From Bacillota bacterium (GTDB lineage Bacteria > Bacillota > Clostridia > TANB77 > CAG-465), in the NCBI GenBank assembly GCA_023460235.1, contig JAEWRE010000066.1, positions 124,001-188,000 on the forward strand: a DNA stretch of 64,000 nt. The letters are read 5' to 3'. This document shows, piece after piece, positions 25,045 through 34,517 of this stretch. Within the stretch, counting starts at the first letter, position 1; each line of letters begins with the position of its first letter. The translations under genes were made by a program, and so were the position numbers. Below the pieces are notes generated by a model, which saw nothing but the letters and a program-made list of their open reading frames with translations, was not told the DNA's origin and made no database searches.

Positions 25045-26046
25045 ATGGATAAAGATGACATGGAAAAAAGAATACAGTATCTTAAAGTGAAAATTTTAAG
25101 TGTTGCAATTGGAGTATCAATATTTATCATTGAGCTATTTGTTATATTTAGAGTTATGAATATAAACCAAATCCTTTTTTTACTCATAGCTTTTAGTGTT
25201 ATTGCAATATTTTTAGTCTGTGCTATTAAATACTATATTTACTTAAAGAATAAAATAATAAAAGAAGATAATGATACAAATGAAATATATGTAAGAGATA
25301 TTCCACCAAATTACAGCCCAGCTCTTGTTTCATATCTTTTTAATCAAAAGATAGAAAAGAAAAAAGACTTAATAGCAACTATTATAAATATTTGTGCAAA
25401 AGGAGCAATAAATATAAATTTTAAAGATAATAATGGTGTTGAGATTATTGATTTAGGAATAATTAATAACTTATTAGATGATGAAAAGTATATATATGAA
25501 TGTTTAACTAATAATAAAAAAAATAGTTATTATGAATGGGAAGAAATAATAATTAATACATACAATAATGAACAATTAAGCAATAAAAATCACATAAGTT
25601 TATCAGAAATAACTACATTTATAATGATTTGTTCAATTATACTACTTGCAATTTCTAGTTCTTTTAATATAAATTTTTATGGCTTTTATGATATTTTAAT
25701 GTTTGTATTTTTTATTTTATTTCCAATAAATATTGTTTTTGGTGTATATGATTGGATTAAGAGTGAATTCTTTAAAGATAAAATAAAAAATCATATATAT
25801 ACTTCAAAAGGTGCTACTGAAATTAGGAAATGGGAGAAACTAAAAAGATATATAAAAGACTTTAGTTTAATAAAAGAAAAAGAATTACAAAGTGTATCAT
25901 TGTGGAACCAATATCTTGCATATGCTATTGCTTTAAATGTTAACAAAAATTATAATGAAGTTGATTCTGATGTGATAAATAAGTTTTTAAAATTTGATAT
26001 TGTAAGTAGTTTAAATAATTATTTAGAAAATATTGAAATGTATTGA
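25045..26046 (+). CDS. DUF2207-like membrane protein lacking the N-terminal domain
   Basis: 333 residues: two hydrophobic helices near 17-60, a soluble stretch with PPNYSPALVSYLFNQK...DLIATIINICAKGAININ that resembles the conserved cytosolic part of DUF2207 proteins, two more helices near 190-235, then a C-terminal soluble region with a WEKLKRYIKDFS pattern. Usual DUF2207 proteins are ~550-600 residues with an N-terminal signal and extracellular domain; both are absent. TAGGAG precedes the ATG. It follows the ABC pair by 45 bases and is probably cotranscribed. Function unknown. Confidence 0.68.
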   Translation: MDKDDMEKRIQYLKVKILSVAIGVSIFIIELFVIFRVMNINQILFLLIAFSVIAIFLVCAIKYYIYLKNKIIKEDNDTNEIYVRDIPPNYSPALVSYLFNQKIEKKKDLIATIINICAKGAININFKDNNGVEIIDLGIINNLLDDEKYIYECLTNNKKNSYYEWEEIIINTYNNEQLSNKNHISLSEITTFIMICSIILLAISSSFNINFYGFYDILMFVFFILFPINIVFGVYDWIKSEFFKDKIKNHIYTSKGATEIRKWEKLKRYIKDFSLIKEKELQSVSLWNQYLAYAIALNVNKNYNEVDSDVINKFLKFDIVSSLNNYLENIEMY

Positions 26047-26106
26047 AAAAAGTTTTTGTATATGTTACCATATAATTAATTGATGTAAATAATATTTAAT
26101 ATATGA

Positions 26107-26135
26107 TTTACAATGTGGAATGTTTTAAATAAAAT
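26107..26135 (+). promoter_or_regulatory. Promoter of the FxLYD-like gene
   Basis: TTTACA (26107-26112), 17-base spacer, TAAAAT (26130-26135). Confidence 0.6.
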
Positions 26136-26162
26136 AATTTAAATTTTAAGGAGATGGGATAT

Positions 26163-26618
26163 ATGAATAATGAAAATAATAGAAAATTAGTAGCAGGACT
26201 AATAGTTTTAGTAGGAATATTAGTTATAGTTTTAATTTTAGTATTTGCTTTAAAAGGTAAGACAAATAATGATACTACAGGTGAGCAAAAAAACTATCAA
26301 GAGTTAGAAGATGGAACAAAGAAAAATACAAGTTCTGAAGTAAGCAAAGTTAAAACAATAGGTGATATTAAAATTGAACAAGCAAGTTTAGTATATAAAA
26401 ATAGTGAGTCAGTTTTAACTGTTAACGTAACTAATAATGGTGCTGATCAAAGTAATTTAAGAATTAGTATTAAATATATAGGTAATGATGGTAATGTTTT
26501 AGAAACTTCACTTGGTTACGTAGGAAAAATTCTAAAAAATGAAACAAAGCAAATTACAGCAGGTATAAATACTGATGTTGCAAATATAAAAGATATCCAA
26601 TATGAAATAATGCAATAG
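26163..26618 (+). CDS. Membrane-anchored FxLYD-like extracellular protein
   Basis: 151 residues: short cytosolic N-terminus, one hydrophobic anchor (residues ~9-31), a polar linker, then a ~95-residue beta-rich domain (IKIEQASLVYKNSESVLTVNVTNNGADQSNL...) that looks like FxLYD/immunoglobulin-like domains of surface proteins. No lipobox or AxA cleavage site is clear, so it likely stays membrane-anchored facing outward. AAGGAG lies 9 bases before ATG 26163; the in-frame ATG 26154 is too close to it. Function unknown. Confidence 0.65.
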   Translation: MNNENNRKLVAGLIVLVGILVIVLILVFALKGKTNNDTTGEQKNYQELEDGTKKNTSSEVSKVKTIGDIKIEQASLVYKNSESVLTVNVTNNGADQSNLRISIKYIGNDGNVLETSLGYVGKILKNETKQITAGINTDVANIKDIQYEIMQ

Positions 26619-26642
26619 TATTAAAAAATAAACAAAAAATAG

Positions 26643-26688
26643 AATTTCCAATTAGATAAGAGATGTGTCTTATTTAATTGGAAATTTT
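26643..26688 (+). terminator. Terminator before ligA
   Basis: AATTTCCAATTA / TAATTGGAAATT 12-bp outer stem with an internal GATAAGA/TCTTAT extension and TTTT end. Confidence 0.65.
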
Positions 26689-26710
26689 CTTAATAAAGAT
26701 AAAAATAACA

Positions 26711-26739
26711 TTGCAAAAAAACTTCAATTGTTATATACT
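26711..26739 (+). promoter_or_regulatory. Promoter of ligA-mfd
   Basis: TTGCAA (26711-26716), 17-base spacer, TATACT (26734-26739). Confidence 0.7.
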
Positions 26740-26783
26740 ATATTCGTTAAATAATGCAAATAATATAATTATAGGGTGATATT

Positions 26784-28799
26784 ATGAATGAAGAACAACT
26801 AAGTTTATTTACTAGTAAAAATGATAATGAAATAAAACAAGAAATAGAAAAATTAAGAGAAAATATAATGTATCATAATAAAAGATACTATGATGATGAT
26901 GAACCAGAAATATCAGATTATGAATATGATAAATTGACACAAAGGCTTAGAAAATTAGAAGAAGAGCATCCAGAATTTAAAAGTGCAGATTCTCCTACAC
27001 AAAAAGTTGGTGGAACATCAAAAAAAATATTTTCTTCTGTAATACATGATGTACAAATGCAAAGTCTTCAAGACGTATTTAGTTTTGAGGACGTAATCTC
27101 GTTTGTTGAAAAGGTTCAAAATGAATATGGAGAAAATGTAGACTTTTTAGTGGAAAAAAAGATTGATGGACTTTCTGTCTCACTTGAATATGTTGATGGA
27201 AAACTTGTTCGTGGCTCAACAAGAGGAGATGGCTTTATTGGAGAAGATGTAACAGAAAATCTTAAAGTTATAAAATCTATTCCTCATACTTTAAAAAATA
27301 GAGATACTATTGAAGTAAGAGGGGAAGTGTATCTTCCGCGTGAAGAGTTTGAAAATATAAATAAAGAATTAGAAAAAAACGGTAAACAAATATTATCAAA
27401 TCCAAGAAATGCAGCAGCAGGTACGCTAAGGCAACTTGATCCAAATCTAGTTAAAGGTAGAAATCTAGATATATTTGTCTTTAATGTTCAAAAAGGAATG
27501 CAGTTTAAGACTCATTTTGAAAGTCTAGAATATTTGAAAAATTCTGGTTTTAAAACTATAGAGCATAATGTAGTGTGCAAAAATAAAGAACAGGTTGTTA
27601 AAGCTATTGAAGATATTGGTAAAGAAAGAGAAAATTTACCATATGACATAGATGGTGCTGTTGTAAAAGTAAATGATTTATCCATTAGAATAGAAATGGG
27701 TAGTACAGTGAAAGTACCTAAATGGGCAGTAGCATATAAATATCCACCAGAACAGAAATCGACTAAGGTTTTAGATATTATAGTTAATGTTGGAAGAACT
27801 GGTCAAGTTACTCCTATGGCTGTTCTTGAACCTGTTAGAGTAGCTGGTTCTGTTATATCAAGAACTACACTCCATAATTTTGATATTTTAAGAGAATTAG
27901 ATGTTCGCGTGGGTGATACTGTAATTATTGAAAAGGCTGGTGATATAATACCAGAGGTAACTAAAGTACTTACTGATAAAAGAGATGGCACAGAGGAAGA
28001 ATATGTTTTACCTACTATATGTCCTGTTTGTAATGAAATACTTGAAAAAGAAGAAGGAGAAGTGGCTCTAAGATGTACTAATAGCGAATGTCCAGCTCAG
28101 TTATATAGAAGTATTTTACACTTTGCATCAAGAGATGCTATGGATATATCTGGTCTTGGAGAAGCCATTATTGAAACATTTATAGAAAAAAGTATCATAA
28201 AAGATATGGCAGATATATATTATATAAAATATGAGGATATAATTGAACTTGAAAGATTTGCAGATAAGTCAGTTAAAAATTTACTTACATCAATTGAAAA
28301 TACAAAGTCAAATACTTTAGACAAATTTATATTTGGTCTTGGAATAAGACACATAGGCAAAAAAGCAGCAAAGATTTTATCACAGAATTTTGATGATATT
28401 TATGATATTATGAATGCTGGTGTTGAGAGAATAAATGCACTTGATGATTTTGGTGGAATTATGGCAATTTCAGTTGTAGAATTTTTTAAAAAAGAAGAAA
28501 CAAATAAATTGATTGAAAAATTTGCTGCAGTAGGTATTAATTTAAAAGGCAATAAGATTAAACTAGATTCAGAGGAATTAGTTGGGAAAACATTTTGTAT
28601 AACTGGTTCATTTGATGGCTATACAAGAGAAGATATTTCAAAGTTAATAGAACTAAATGGTGGAAAAGTTACTTCATCAGTTACAAAAAAAACTAGTTAT
28701 TTAATTGCTGGTGAAAATTCTGGCAGTAAACTTAACAAAGCAGAAGAATTAAAAATTCAAATATTAACAATAAATGAACTAGAAGATATGATAAAATAG
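26784..28799 (+). CDS. ligA: NAD+-dependent DNA ligase
   Basis: 671 residues, full family length. It seals nicks in replication and repair using NAD+. N-terminal Ia domain with YYDDDEPEISDYEYD, adenylation Lys in VEKKIDGLS near residue 128, OB fold, four-Cys zinc finger (CPVC...CTNSEC near 413-436), helix-hairpin-helix region around 510-560, and a C-terminal BRCT domain (GKTFCITGSFDGYTR). A 16-base gap separates it from mfd, with no terminator between, so the two are probably cotranscribed. Confidence 0.98.
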   Translation: MNEEQLSLFTSKNDNEIKQEIEKLRENIMYHNKRYYDDDEPEISDYEYDKLTQRLRKLEEEHPEFKSADSPTQKVGGTSKKIFSSVIHDVQMQSLQDVFSFEDVISFVEKVQNEYGENVDFLVEKKIDGLSVSLEYVDGKLVRGSTRGDGFIGEDVTENLKVIKSIPHTLKNRDTIEVRGEVYLPREEFENINKELEKNGKQILSNPRNAAAGTLRQLDPNLVKGRNLDIFVFNVQKGMQFKTHFESLEYLKNSGFKTIEHNVVCKNKEQVVKAIEDIGKERENLPYDIDGAVVKVNDLSIRIEMGSTVKVPKWAVAYKYPPEQKSTKVLDIIVNVGRTGQVTPMAVLEPVRVAGSVISRTTLHNFDILRELDVRVGDTVIIEKAGDIIPEVTKVLTDKRDGTEEEYVLPTICPVCNEILEKEEGEVALRCTNSECPAQLYRSILHFASRDAMDISGLGEAIIETFIEKSIIKDMADIYYIKYEDIIELERFADKSVKNLLTSIENTKSNTLDKFIFGLGIRHIGKKAAKILSQNFDDIYDIMNAGVERINALDDFGGIMAISVVEFFKKEETNKLIEKFAAVGINLKGNKIKLDSEELVGKTFCITGSFDGYTREDISKLIELNGGKVTSSVTKKTSYLIAGENSGSKLNKAEELKIQILTINELEDMIK

Positions 28800-28815
28800 A
28801 AAGAGGTAAGAAGAC

Positions 28816-31800
28816 TTGAATGCATTAATATCAAGATTTACTGAAAGTCAAAATAGTAAAAATATAATAAATAAAATAAAAAAAGACTCAAATTTTAATT
28901 TGAGTCTAAATGGCGTTACTGATTCCATGAAAGCATATATAATAGATTCAATAGCTAGAAATACTTCTAAGAACTCTGCTATTGTTTGTAGTAATGGTAT
29001 GCAAGCAACAAAACTTATGCAAGATTTAAAGTTTTTTACAGATCAAGAAATAATATTCTTTCCTGCCAAAAAAATGGAATATTATGATGTAACTGCAGAG
29101 AGTAAAGAAATAGAAAATAATAGAGCATATGCAATAAACAAAATATTAAGTGGTGAAAAAAACATATTAATAACAACGATTGATGCACTTCAAACTAAAA
29201 TGATATCAAAGGATAGTTATAGTGATAAAGAAGTTGTAATTAAGATCAATTCAAAAATAGATACTAAGAATTTTTTAAATGAAATTGTTGATTTAGGTTA
29301 TGAAAGAAGTGAAATCGTAGAAGGAAAAGGTCAATTTTCTATTCGCGGTGGAATAATTGATATCTTTCCTATTGATTCTTCTGTTCCATTTAGAGTTGAG
29401 TTATTTGGTGATGAAGTAGATAGCATTAGAGAATTTGATATAATGAGTCAAAGAAGTACAGATAGAGTAAATGACATAGTAATATCTAAAATTTCTGAGA
29501 ATGTTATATCTCATGATACTATAACTAATTTACTAGATAGACTAAATGATTTAGTAGAGAATAATAAAAATATAATTAATGAAGAATTACTAGAAATAAT
29601 TAGCCTTGATATTGAAAAAATCAAAGATGGAAATTATGAGAATCTATTAAATAAGTATTCTGATGTGATAAAAGAAAATAATTCTACTCTTGTTGATTAT
29701 TTAGAAAATTATATAATTTATTTAGATGAACCAAGTAAATGTTTTGAGAAGATAGAAAATTTATATAATGAAAACGTTGAAACACTAAAAGTGTTATCAG
29801 AACGTAATTACATATATTCTCCTTTTGCAGCTAAATATTTAAAACCTTATGAAGTTAAAAACAATATATCTAAAATGTGTAGTATTTATTTAGAAAGAAT
29901 AAGTATTGATAATAGTATTCATTCAGGTAGAGAAGTTGTATACATTGATTCAAAAGAAAGTGATTTTTATAGAAATCAAATGGAATTTTTACCACAAGAA
30001 GTCCTAAAAAACACTTCAAGAGATAAAAATGTTGTTCTTGTATTCCCAACAGAGTCAAGAATTGAACAAGTTAAAAATTATCTGTTAGAAAATAAAATAA
30101 AAGTAACTTATATTGAAAATATAAATCTGATTGAAAAATTTGATAATAAAAAAGTGTATATTACAAAAGGATTATTATCTGGTGGTTTCTTTTGTGATGA
30201 ACTTAATCTAAATATTATAGTAGAACCAATAAGTGGAATTATCTCAAAAACTAAAAAGATTAAAAAGACCAATACTAAAATTGGACAAGGAATTAATAGT
30301 TATGATGATCTTGAAATTGGAGACTATATAGTTCATGAGTCAAATGGTATTGGAATATATAGAGGAATAAAAACAATTCAAGTACAAGATACATTTAAAG
30401 ATTATATTGTAATAGAATATTCAAATAATGGTACTCTTTATGTACCAATAACTAATCTAGATTATATTACTAAATATATTTGTGATGATGATACTGTACC
30501 AAAATTAAGTTCAATTGGTGGAACCGAATGGCAAAAGACTAAGAAAAAAGCAATAACACATGTAAAAGAAATGGCAAAAGAATTAATGCTACTTTATGCT
30601 AAAAGAGAAAACTCTAAAGGTTTTGCATTTTCAAAAGATACTCCTTGGCAAAAAGAATTTGAAGATTCATTTGAATATGAGTTAACTGATGACCAAAAAA
30701 CAGCCATATCTGAAATTAAAGAGGATATGGAAAAAGATATTACAATGGAAAGACTTTTATGCGGCGATGTAGGATATGGCAAAACAGAAGTTGCATTAAG
30801 AGCTGCATTTAAAGCTGTAATGGATAAAAAGCAAGTAGCTTATCTTGTACCAACAACTGTACTTGCACTTCAACAATATAGAACATTTAAAACAAGAATG
30901 GAAAACTTTGGCGTTAGAGTAGAAATGTTAAGCAGAATGAAGAGTGCAAAAGAACAAAATAAAATACTGAAAGATTTAGTAGATGGAAAGATTGATATAA
31001 TAGTAGGCACTCATAGAATACTTTCAAAGGATGTATTTTTTCATGATCTAGGACTTCTAGTAATTGATGAGGAACATAGATTTGGAGTAAAAGCAAAAGA
31101 AAGTATAAAAGTATTAAAAGAAAATGTTGACGTTTTAACAATGACGGCAACTCCTATTCCAAGAACACTTCACATGTCAATGATTGGCGTACGTCAGATG
31201 AGTACACTTACAGAGCCTCCTATGGAAAGATTACCGGTTCATACTTACGTTTTAGAGTATGAACAAAATGTTATAAAAACTGCAATTGAAAGAGAATTAT
31301 TAAGAGATGGTCAAGTATTTTATATAAGTAACAGAGTAAATAATATAGAAGAAATATCAGAAAAAGTAAGAAGATTAGTGCCAGAAGCTAATATAGCCTA
31401 TGCACATGGGCAAATGGATCCTCATCAAGTTGAAGATGTTATGATAAAATTTATGAATCACGAGCTTGATGTTATAATTTGTACTACAATACTTGAATCA
31501 GGAATTGATATTCCAAATGCTAATACAATTATAATAGAAAATGCAGATAAACTTGGACTTGCACAATTATATCAGATAAGAGGAAGAGTAGGAAGATCTA
31601 ACAAAATAGCATATGCATATATAACTTATGAGAAAAATAAGCAAATATCTGAAATATCGGAAAAGAGATTAAAAGCAATACGTGATTTTACAGAATTTGG
31701 AAGTGGATTTAAAATAGCACTTCGTGATTTAGAAATTCGTGGTGCTGGTAATATGTTAGGTAGAGAACAACATGGCCATATGGCAAAAATAGGATACGAA

Positions 31801-32250
31801 ATGTATCTAGCACTACTAGAAAGAGCTCTAAAAGAAGAAAAAGAAGGTAAGACTGATGTTACTGAAGAAATGCAAAAAGAAATTAAAATTGAACTTAACA
31901 TTTCAGCATATATAAGTGATAACTATATAAAAAATCAAGTACAAAAAATTTCTATGTATCAAAAGATATCAGATATACAAAACAAAGATATGTCACTTGA
32001 TGTAATTGATGAGTTATTAGATAGGTATGGAGATATACCTAAAGAAACTGAAAATTTAATTAAAATTGTTGAAATTAGAAATATGGCTAGAAAACTTGAA
32101 ATAAACAAAATAACTCAAGATTCAAATTATGTTAGACTATTACCACAAGATTACAAAATAGATATTTCTGGAAGTAATGATATATTAATTAAAGTACAAT
32201 TTGAACTTGAAAAATTGCTTGCATTACCTAAAGCTCAAAGTAAAAATTAA
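28816..32250 (+). CDS. mfd: Transcription-repair coupling factor
   Basis: 1144 residues; it removes stalled RNA polymerase and recruits UvrA. UvrB-like N-terminal modules (GQFSIRGGIIDIFP), RNA-polymerase-interacting CarD-like domain (GDYIVHESNGIGIYRG near residue 505), RecG-type translocase with Walker A CGDVGYGKTE near 652 and DEEH box near 750, then motif VI QIRGRVGRS and the C-terminal TRCF domain. TTG start with AGAGG upstream, 16 bases after ligA. Confidence 0.98.
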   Translation: MNALISRFTESQNSKNIINKIKKDSNFNLSLNGVTDSMKAYIIDSIARNTSKNSAIVCSNGMQATKLMQDLKFFTDQEIIFFPAKKMEYYDVTAESKEIENNRAYAINKILSGEKNILITTIDALQTKMISKDSYSDKEVVIKINSKIDTKNFLNEIVDLGYERSEIVEGKGQFSIRGGIIDIFPIDSSVPFRVELFGDEVDSIREFDIMSQRSTDRVNDIVISKISENVISHDTITNLLDRLNDLVENNKNIINEELLEIISLDIEKIKDGNYENLLNKYSDVIKENNSTLVDYLENYIIYLDEPSKCFEKIENLYNENVETLKVLSERNYIYSPFAAKYLKPYEVKNNISKMCSIYLERISIDNSIHSGREVVYIDSKESDFYRNQMEFLPQEVLKNTSRDKNVVLVFPTESRIEQVKNYLLENKIKVTYIENINLIEKFDNKKVYITKGLLSGGFFCDELNLNIIVEPISGIISKTKKIKKTNTKIGQGINSYDDLEIGDYIVHESNGIGIYRGIKTIQVQDTFKDYIVIEYSNNGTLYVPITNLDYITKYICDDDTVPKLSSIGGTEWQKTKKKAITHVKEMAKELMLLYAKRENSKGFAFSKDTPWQKEFEDSFEYELTDDQKTAISEIKEDMEKDITMERLLCGDVGYGKTEVALRAAFKAVMDKKQVAYLVPTTVLALQQYRTFKTRMENFGVRVEMLSRMKSAKEQNKILKDLVDGKIDIIVGTHRILSKDVFFHDLGLLVIDEEHRFGVKAKESIKVLKENVDVLTMTATPIPRTLHMSMIGVRQMSTLTEPPMERLPVHTYVLEYEQNVIKTAIERELLRDGQVFYISNRVNNIEEISEKVRRLVPEANIAYAHGQMDPHQVEDVMIKFMNHELDVIICTTILESGIDIPNANTIIIENADKLGLAQLYQIRGRVGRSNKIAYAYITYEKNKQISEISEKRLKAIRDFTEFGSGFKIALRDLEIRGAGNMLGREQHGHMAKIGYEMYLALLERALKEEKEGKTDVTEEMQKEIKIELNISAYISDNYIKNQVQKISMYQKISDIQNKDMSLDVIDELLDRYGDIPKETENLIKIVEIRNMARKLEINKITQDSNYVRLLPQDYKIDISGSNDILIKVQFELEKLLALPKAQSKN

Positions 32251-32263
32251 TTGCTAAATTTCG

Positions 32264-32292
32264 TTGACAAATAAATAAACTAATGATATACT
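32264..32292 (+). promoter_or_regulatory. Promoter of the PrsA-like gene
   Basis: TTGACA (32264-32269), 17-base spacer, TATACT (32287-32292). Confidence 0.8.
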
Positions 32293-32340
32293 AGTACCGT
32301 ACAAATTGAAATTATATATAAAAGAAAAGGGGAAATGAAA

Positions 32341-33444
32341 ATGGAAGAAACAAATGGAGGAGCAATAGTAGAAAAAGAAGTTGCAAAAAAAATGAGACAT
32401 TTGAATAATGATAAAATAATAATTATTTCAATTGTTGTTGGAGTTATTTTAATAGCAGCTATTTTGTTTGGTGTAATTTATTATAAGACAAATAAAGAAG
32501 CTGTAATTACTTTCGATGGCGGTAGTGTAAGTAAGGCTGAATTTACAGTATATTACAAGACATTTGCACCAATGTTAGAATACTATGGTTACCCAGCATC
32601 ATCAATACCATCACAAGTTGCAAATAAAGCTGCAATAGATAAAATATTAATAAAAGAAGCTAAAAATGCTGGAGTTAAATTATCTGATGAAGATAAAAAA
32701 ACAGTTGATACAACATTTAATGATAAAGATAAAGTTGAAAGTTTTGTTAAACAAGGTATAGATGTTGATTTAATGAAACAATTATATTATAACGATTATA
32801 TAATATCAGCATATATCAATAAATTAAAATCTGAAGCAAAAACTGAAGATGTACTTGCATATGCAAAGAAAATATATGGAGAAACTGCTGATTATAACGA
32901 ATATAACACAAGCCATATATTATTTAAAACAAAAGATACTTCAACAGGAGCTGCTATGACTGATGAACAAAAAGCAACAGTTAAAACAAAAGCAGAAGGA
33001 GTACTTGCAAGAGTTAAAGCTGGAGAAGATTTTGCTGCACTTGCAAAAGAATTCTCAGAAGATTCAACTGCTTCTGATGGTGGAAAATTTGCAATGTATA
33101 TGGATGGAACAGTATATACTCAATATTCAGATGCAGTAAAAACATTAAAAGCTGGTGAAGTATATGCAACATTAGTTGAAACTGAAGCAGGATACCATAT
33201 TATAAAACTTGATTCAATAGTTGAAAATGGTAGAGGAAACAGTGATACAGAAAAAGAAGAATATGTTAATAATAATATAAACAACATGAGTACTGAAAAG
33301 AAAGTTACTTATGATGAAGCAAAATTAACAAAATTAATTGAGCAAATAACTGGAACAAAAGCAACTGATGATACTACAAACAATACAACAACTAATGATA
33401 CAACAAACAATACAACTAATGATACAAACAATACAGCTCAATAA
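32341..33444 (+). CDS. PrsA-like parvulin peptidyl-prolyl isomerase, membrane-anchored
   Basis: 367 residues. After ~30 charged residues comes one transmembrane helix (IIIISIVVGVILIAAILFGVI), then a SurA/PrsA-type N-terminal helical region and a parvulin domain around residues 190-295 (SHILFKT, ARVKAGEDFAALAKEFSED, GYHIIKLD). It should fold secreted proteins outside the membrane. Unlike classic PrsA there is no lipobox Cys, so it is anchored by the helix. The tail is a low-complexity Thr/Asn/Asp stretch encoded by ACA/AAT repeats. ATG 32341 has AAGGGG 8 bases upstream and is preferred to ATG 32335. Confidence 0.88.
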   Translation: MEETNGGAIVEKEVAKKMRHLNNDKIIIISIVVGVILIAAILFGVIYYKTNKEAVITFDGGSVSKAEFTVYYKTFAPMLEYYGYPASSIPSQVANKAAIDKILIKEAKNAGVKLSDEDKKTVDTTFNDKDKVESFVKQGIDVDLMKQLYYNDYIISAYINKLKSEAKTEDVLAYAKKIYGETADYNEYNTSHILFKTKDTSTGAAMTDEQKATVKTKAEGVLARVKAGEDFAALAKEFSEDSTASDGGKFAMYMDGTVYTQYSDAVKTLKAGEVYATLVETEAGYHIIKLDSIVENGRGNSDTEKEEYVNNNINNMSTEKKVTYDEAKLTKLIEQITGTKATDDTTNNTTTNDTTNNTTNDTNNTAQ

Positions 33445-33456
33445 TAGGTGAAATAG

Positions 33457-34284
33457 ATGGAAAAGATAACTAGTAAATCTAATGAAAAAGTAAAATTTTT
33501 AAAAAGTCTCAATGAGAAAAAATTTAGACATTTAAATAATTCTTTTTACTTAGAAGGAATTAAAGTTATAGATGAAGTCTTAGAATTAAGTAAAGCGATA
33601 AACATTAAGTTTATCGCTTATTCTAAAGACTTATTAATAAATGTAAATGGTGGAAATAAAATATTAGAAAAAATAGAAGTGTTAAATAACAATAAAAGTA
33701 TTGAAACATATGAATTTTCTGATGATATCTTTAAATATATAACTGATACTGTTAACCCTCAAGGAATTATTGCTGTAATTGAAATTCCCAAATATAATGA
33801 AAGTGATATAATAGATGAAATAGAAAAAAATGATAAATCTAATATATTAATCCTTGATAAAGTTCAGGATTTAGGAAATTTAGGTACAATTATTAGAACA
33901 GCAGATGCTTTTAATGTAAAGACTATTCTATGTACTGAAGGAACAGCTGATGTGTATTCTCCGAAAGTAGTTCGTTCAACTATGGGATCAATATTAAGAG
34001 AAAAAATAATATATATTTCATCCAATAATGATAAAATAATTGATGATATGAAAAGAAAAGGGATAAAACTTGTTGGAACTTCACTTAATGCAAAAAAATA
34101 TATTTCTGAATTTGAATTTAATGATAGATATGCATTTGTAGTTGGAAATGAAGCAAATGGTGTAAGTGATGAAATACTAAAAAAATGCGATAATTTAGTA
34201 AAAATTGAAATGGCTGATTCAGCAGAATCACTAAACGTTGGAATTGCAACAGGTATACTTTTGTATCATCAGTATAAAAAATAA
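33457..34284 (+). CDS. TrmH/SpoU-family RNA 2'-O-methyltransferase
   Basis: 275 residues: N-terminal substrate-binding region (KFLKSLNEKKFRH, FYLEGIKVI) and a SPOUT catalytic domain with the three family motifs: DLGNLGTIIRTADAF, VVGNEANGVSDEI and SLNVGIATGILLY. These enzymes methylate ribose in rRNA or tRNA using SAM and act as knotted dimers. RlmB-like 23S methylation is most likely but the exact site cannot be read. It follows the foldase gene by 12 bases, a probable operon. Confidence 0.92.
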   Translation: MEKITSKSNEKVKFLKSLNEKKFRHLNNSFYLEGIKVIDEVLELSKAINIKFIAYSKDLLINVNGGNKILEKIEVLNNNKSIETYEFSDDIFKYITDTVNPQGIIAVIEIPKYNESDIIDEIEKNDKSNILILDKVQDLGNLGTIIRTADAFNVKTILCTEGTADVYSPKVVRSTMGSILREKIIYISSNNDKIIDDMKRKGIKLVGTSLNAKKYISEFEFNDRYAFVVGNEANGVSDEILKKCDNLVKIEMADSAESLNVGIATGILLYHQYKK

Positions 34285-34397
34285 AAATAATAAAATTTGA
34301 AATTTTAAGTATAAAAAAAATAAAATTGCAGATTATAATATTAAGTACATCAAAGTTGATGTATGATATATAATGGCTATTCACTTAGCTATTCACA

Positions 34398-34450
34398 ACA
34401 AAACATGGGTAGATGTTAATCTTTTCTACCCATGTTTTGTATTTTTTTTT
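34398..34450 (+). terminator. Strong terminator before the TerB operon
   Basis: A 16-bp perfect stem ACAAAACATGGGTAGA / TCTACCCATGTTTTGT, 11-base loop, then a run of T. The preceding 34285-34397 also holds a small hairpin TACATCAA/TTGATGTA (34346-34363) of unknown role. Confidence 0.9.
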
Positions 34451-34458
34451 CAGATTAA

Positions 34459-34487
34459 TTGAAAAAAAACAAAAAATATGATAAAAT
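34459..34487 (+). promoter_or_regulatory. Promoter of the TerB-BrxD-BrxHI-like operon
   Basis: TTGAAA (34459-34464), 17-base spacer, TAAAAT (34482-34487) with an upstream TG (extended -10). It lies 31 bases before the first start codon. Confidence 0.72.
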
Positions 34488-34517
34488 ATATAAAAAAATG
34501 ATAAACTGGAGGTTGAA

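Noticed and set aside
34375..34397. Direct repeat GCTATTCAC just before the terminator
   Set aside because: Two 9-base copies only, with no third unit or gene association; likely chance.
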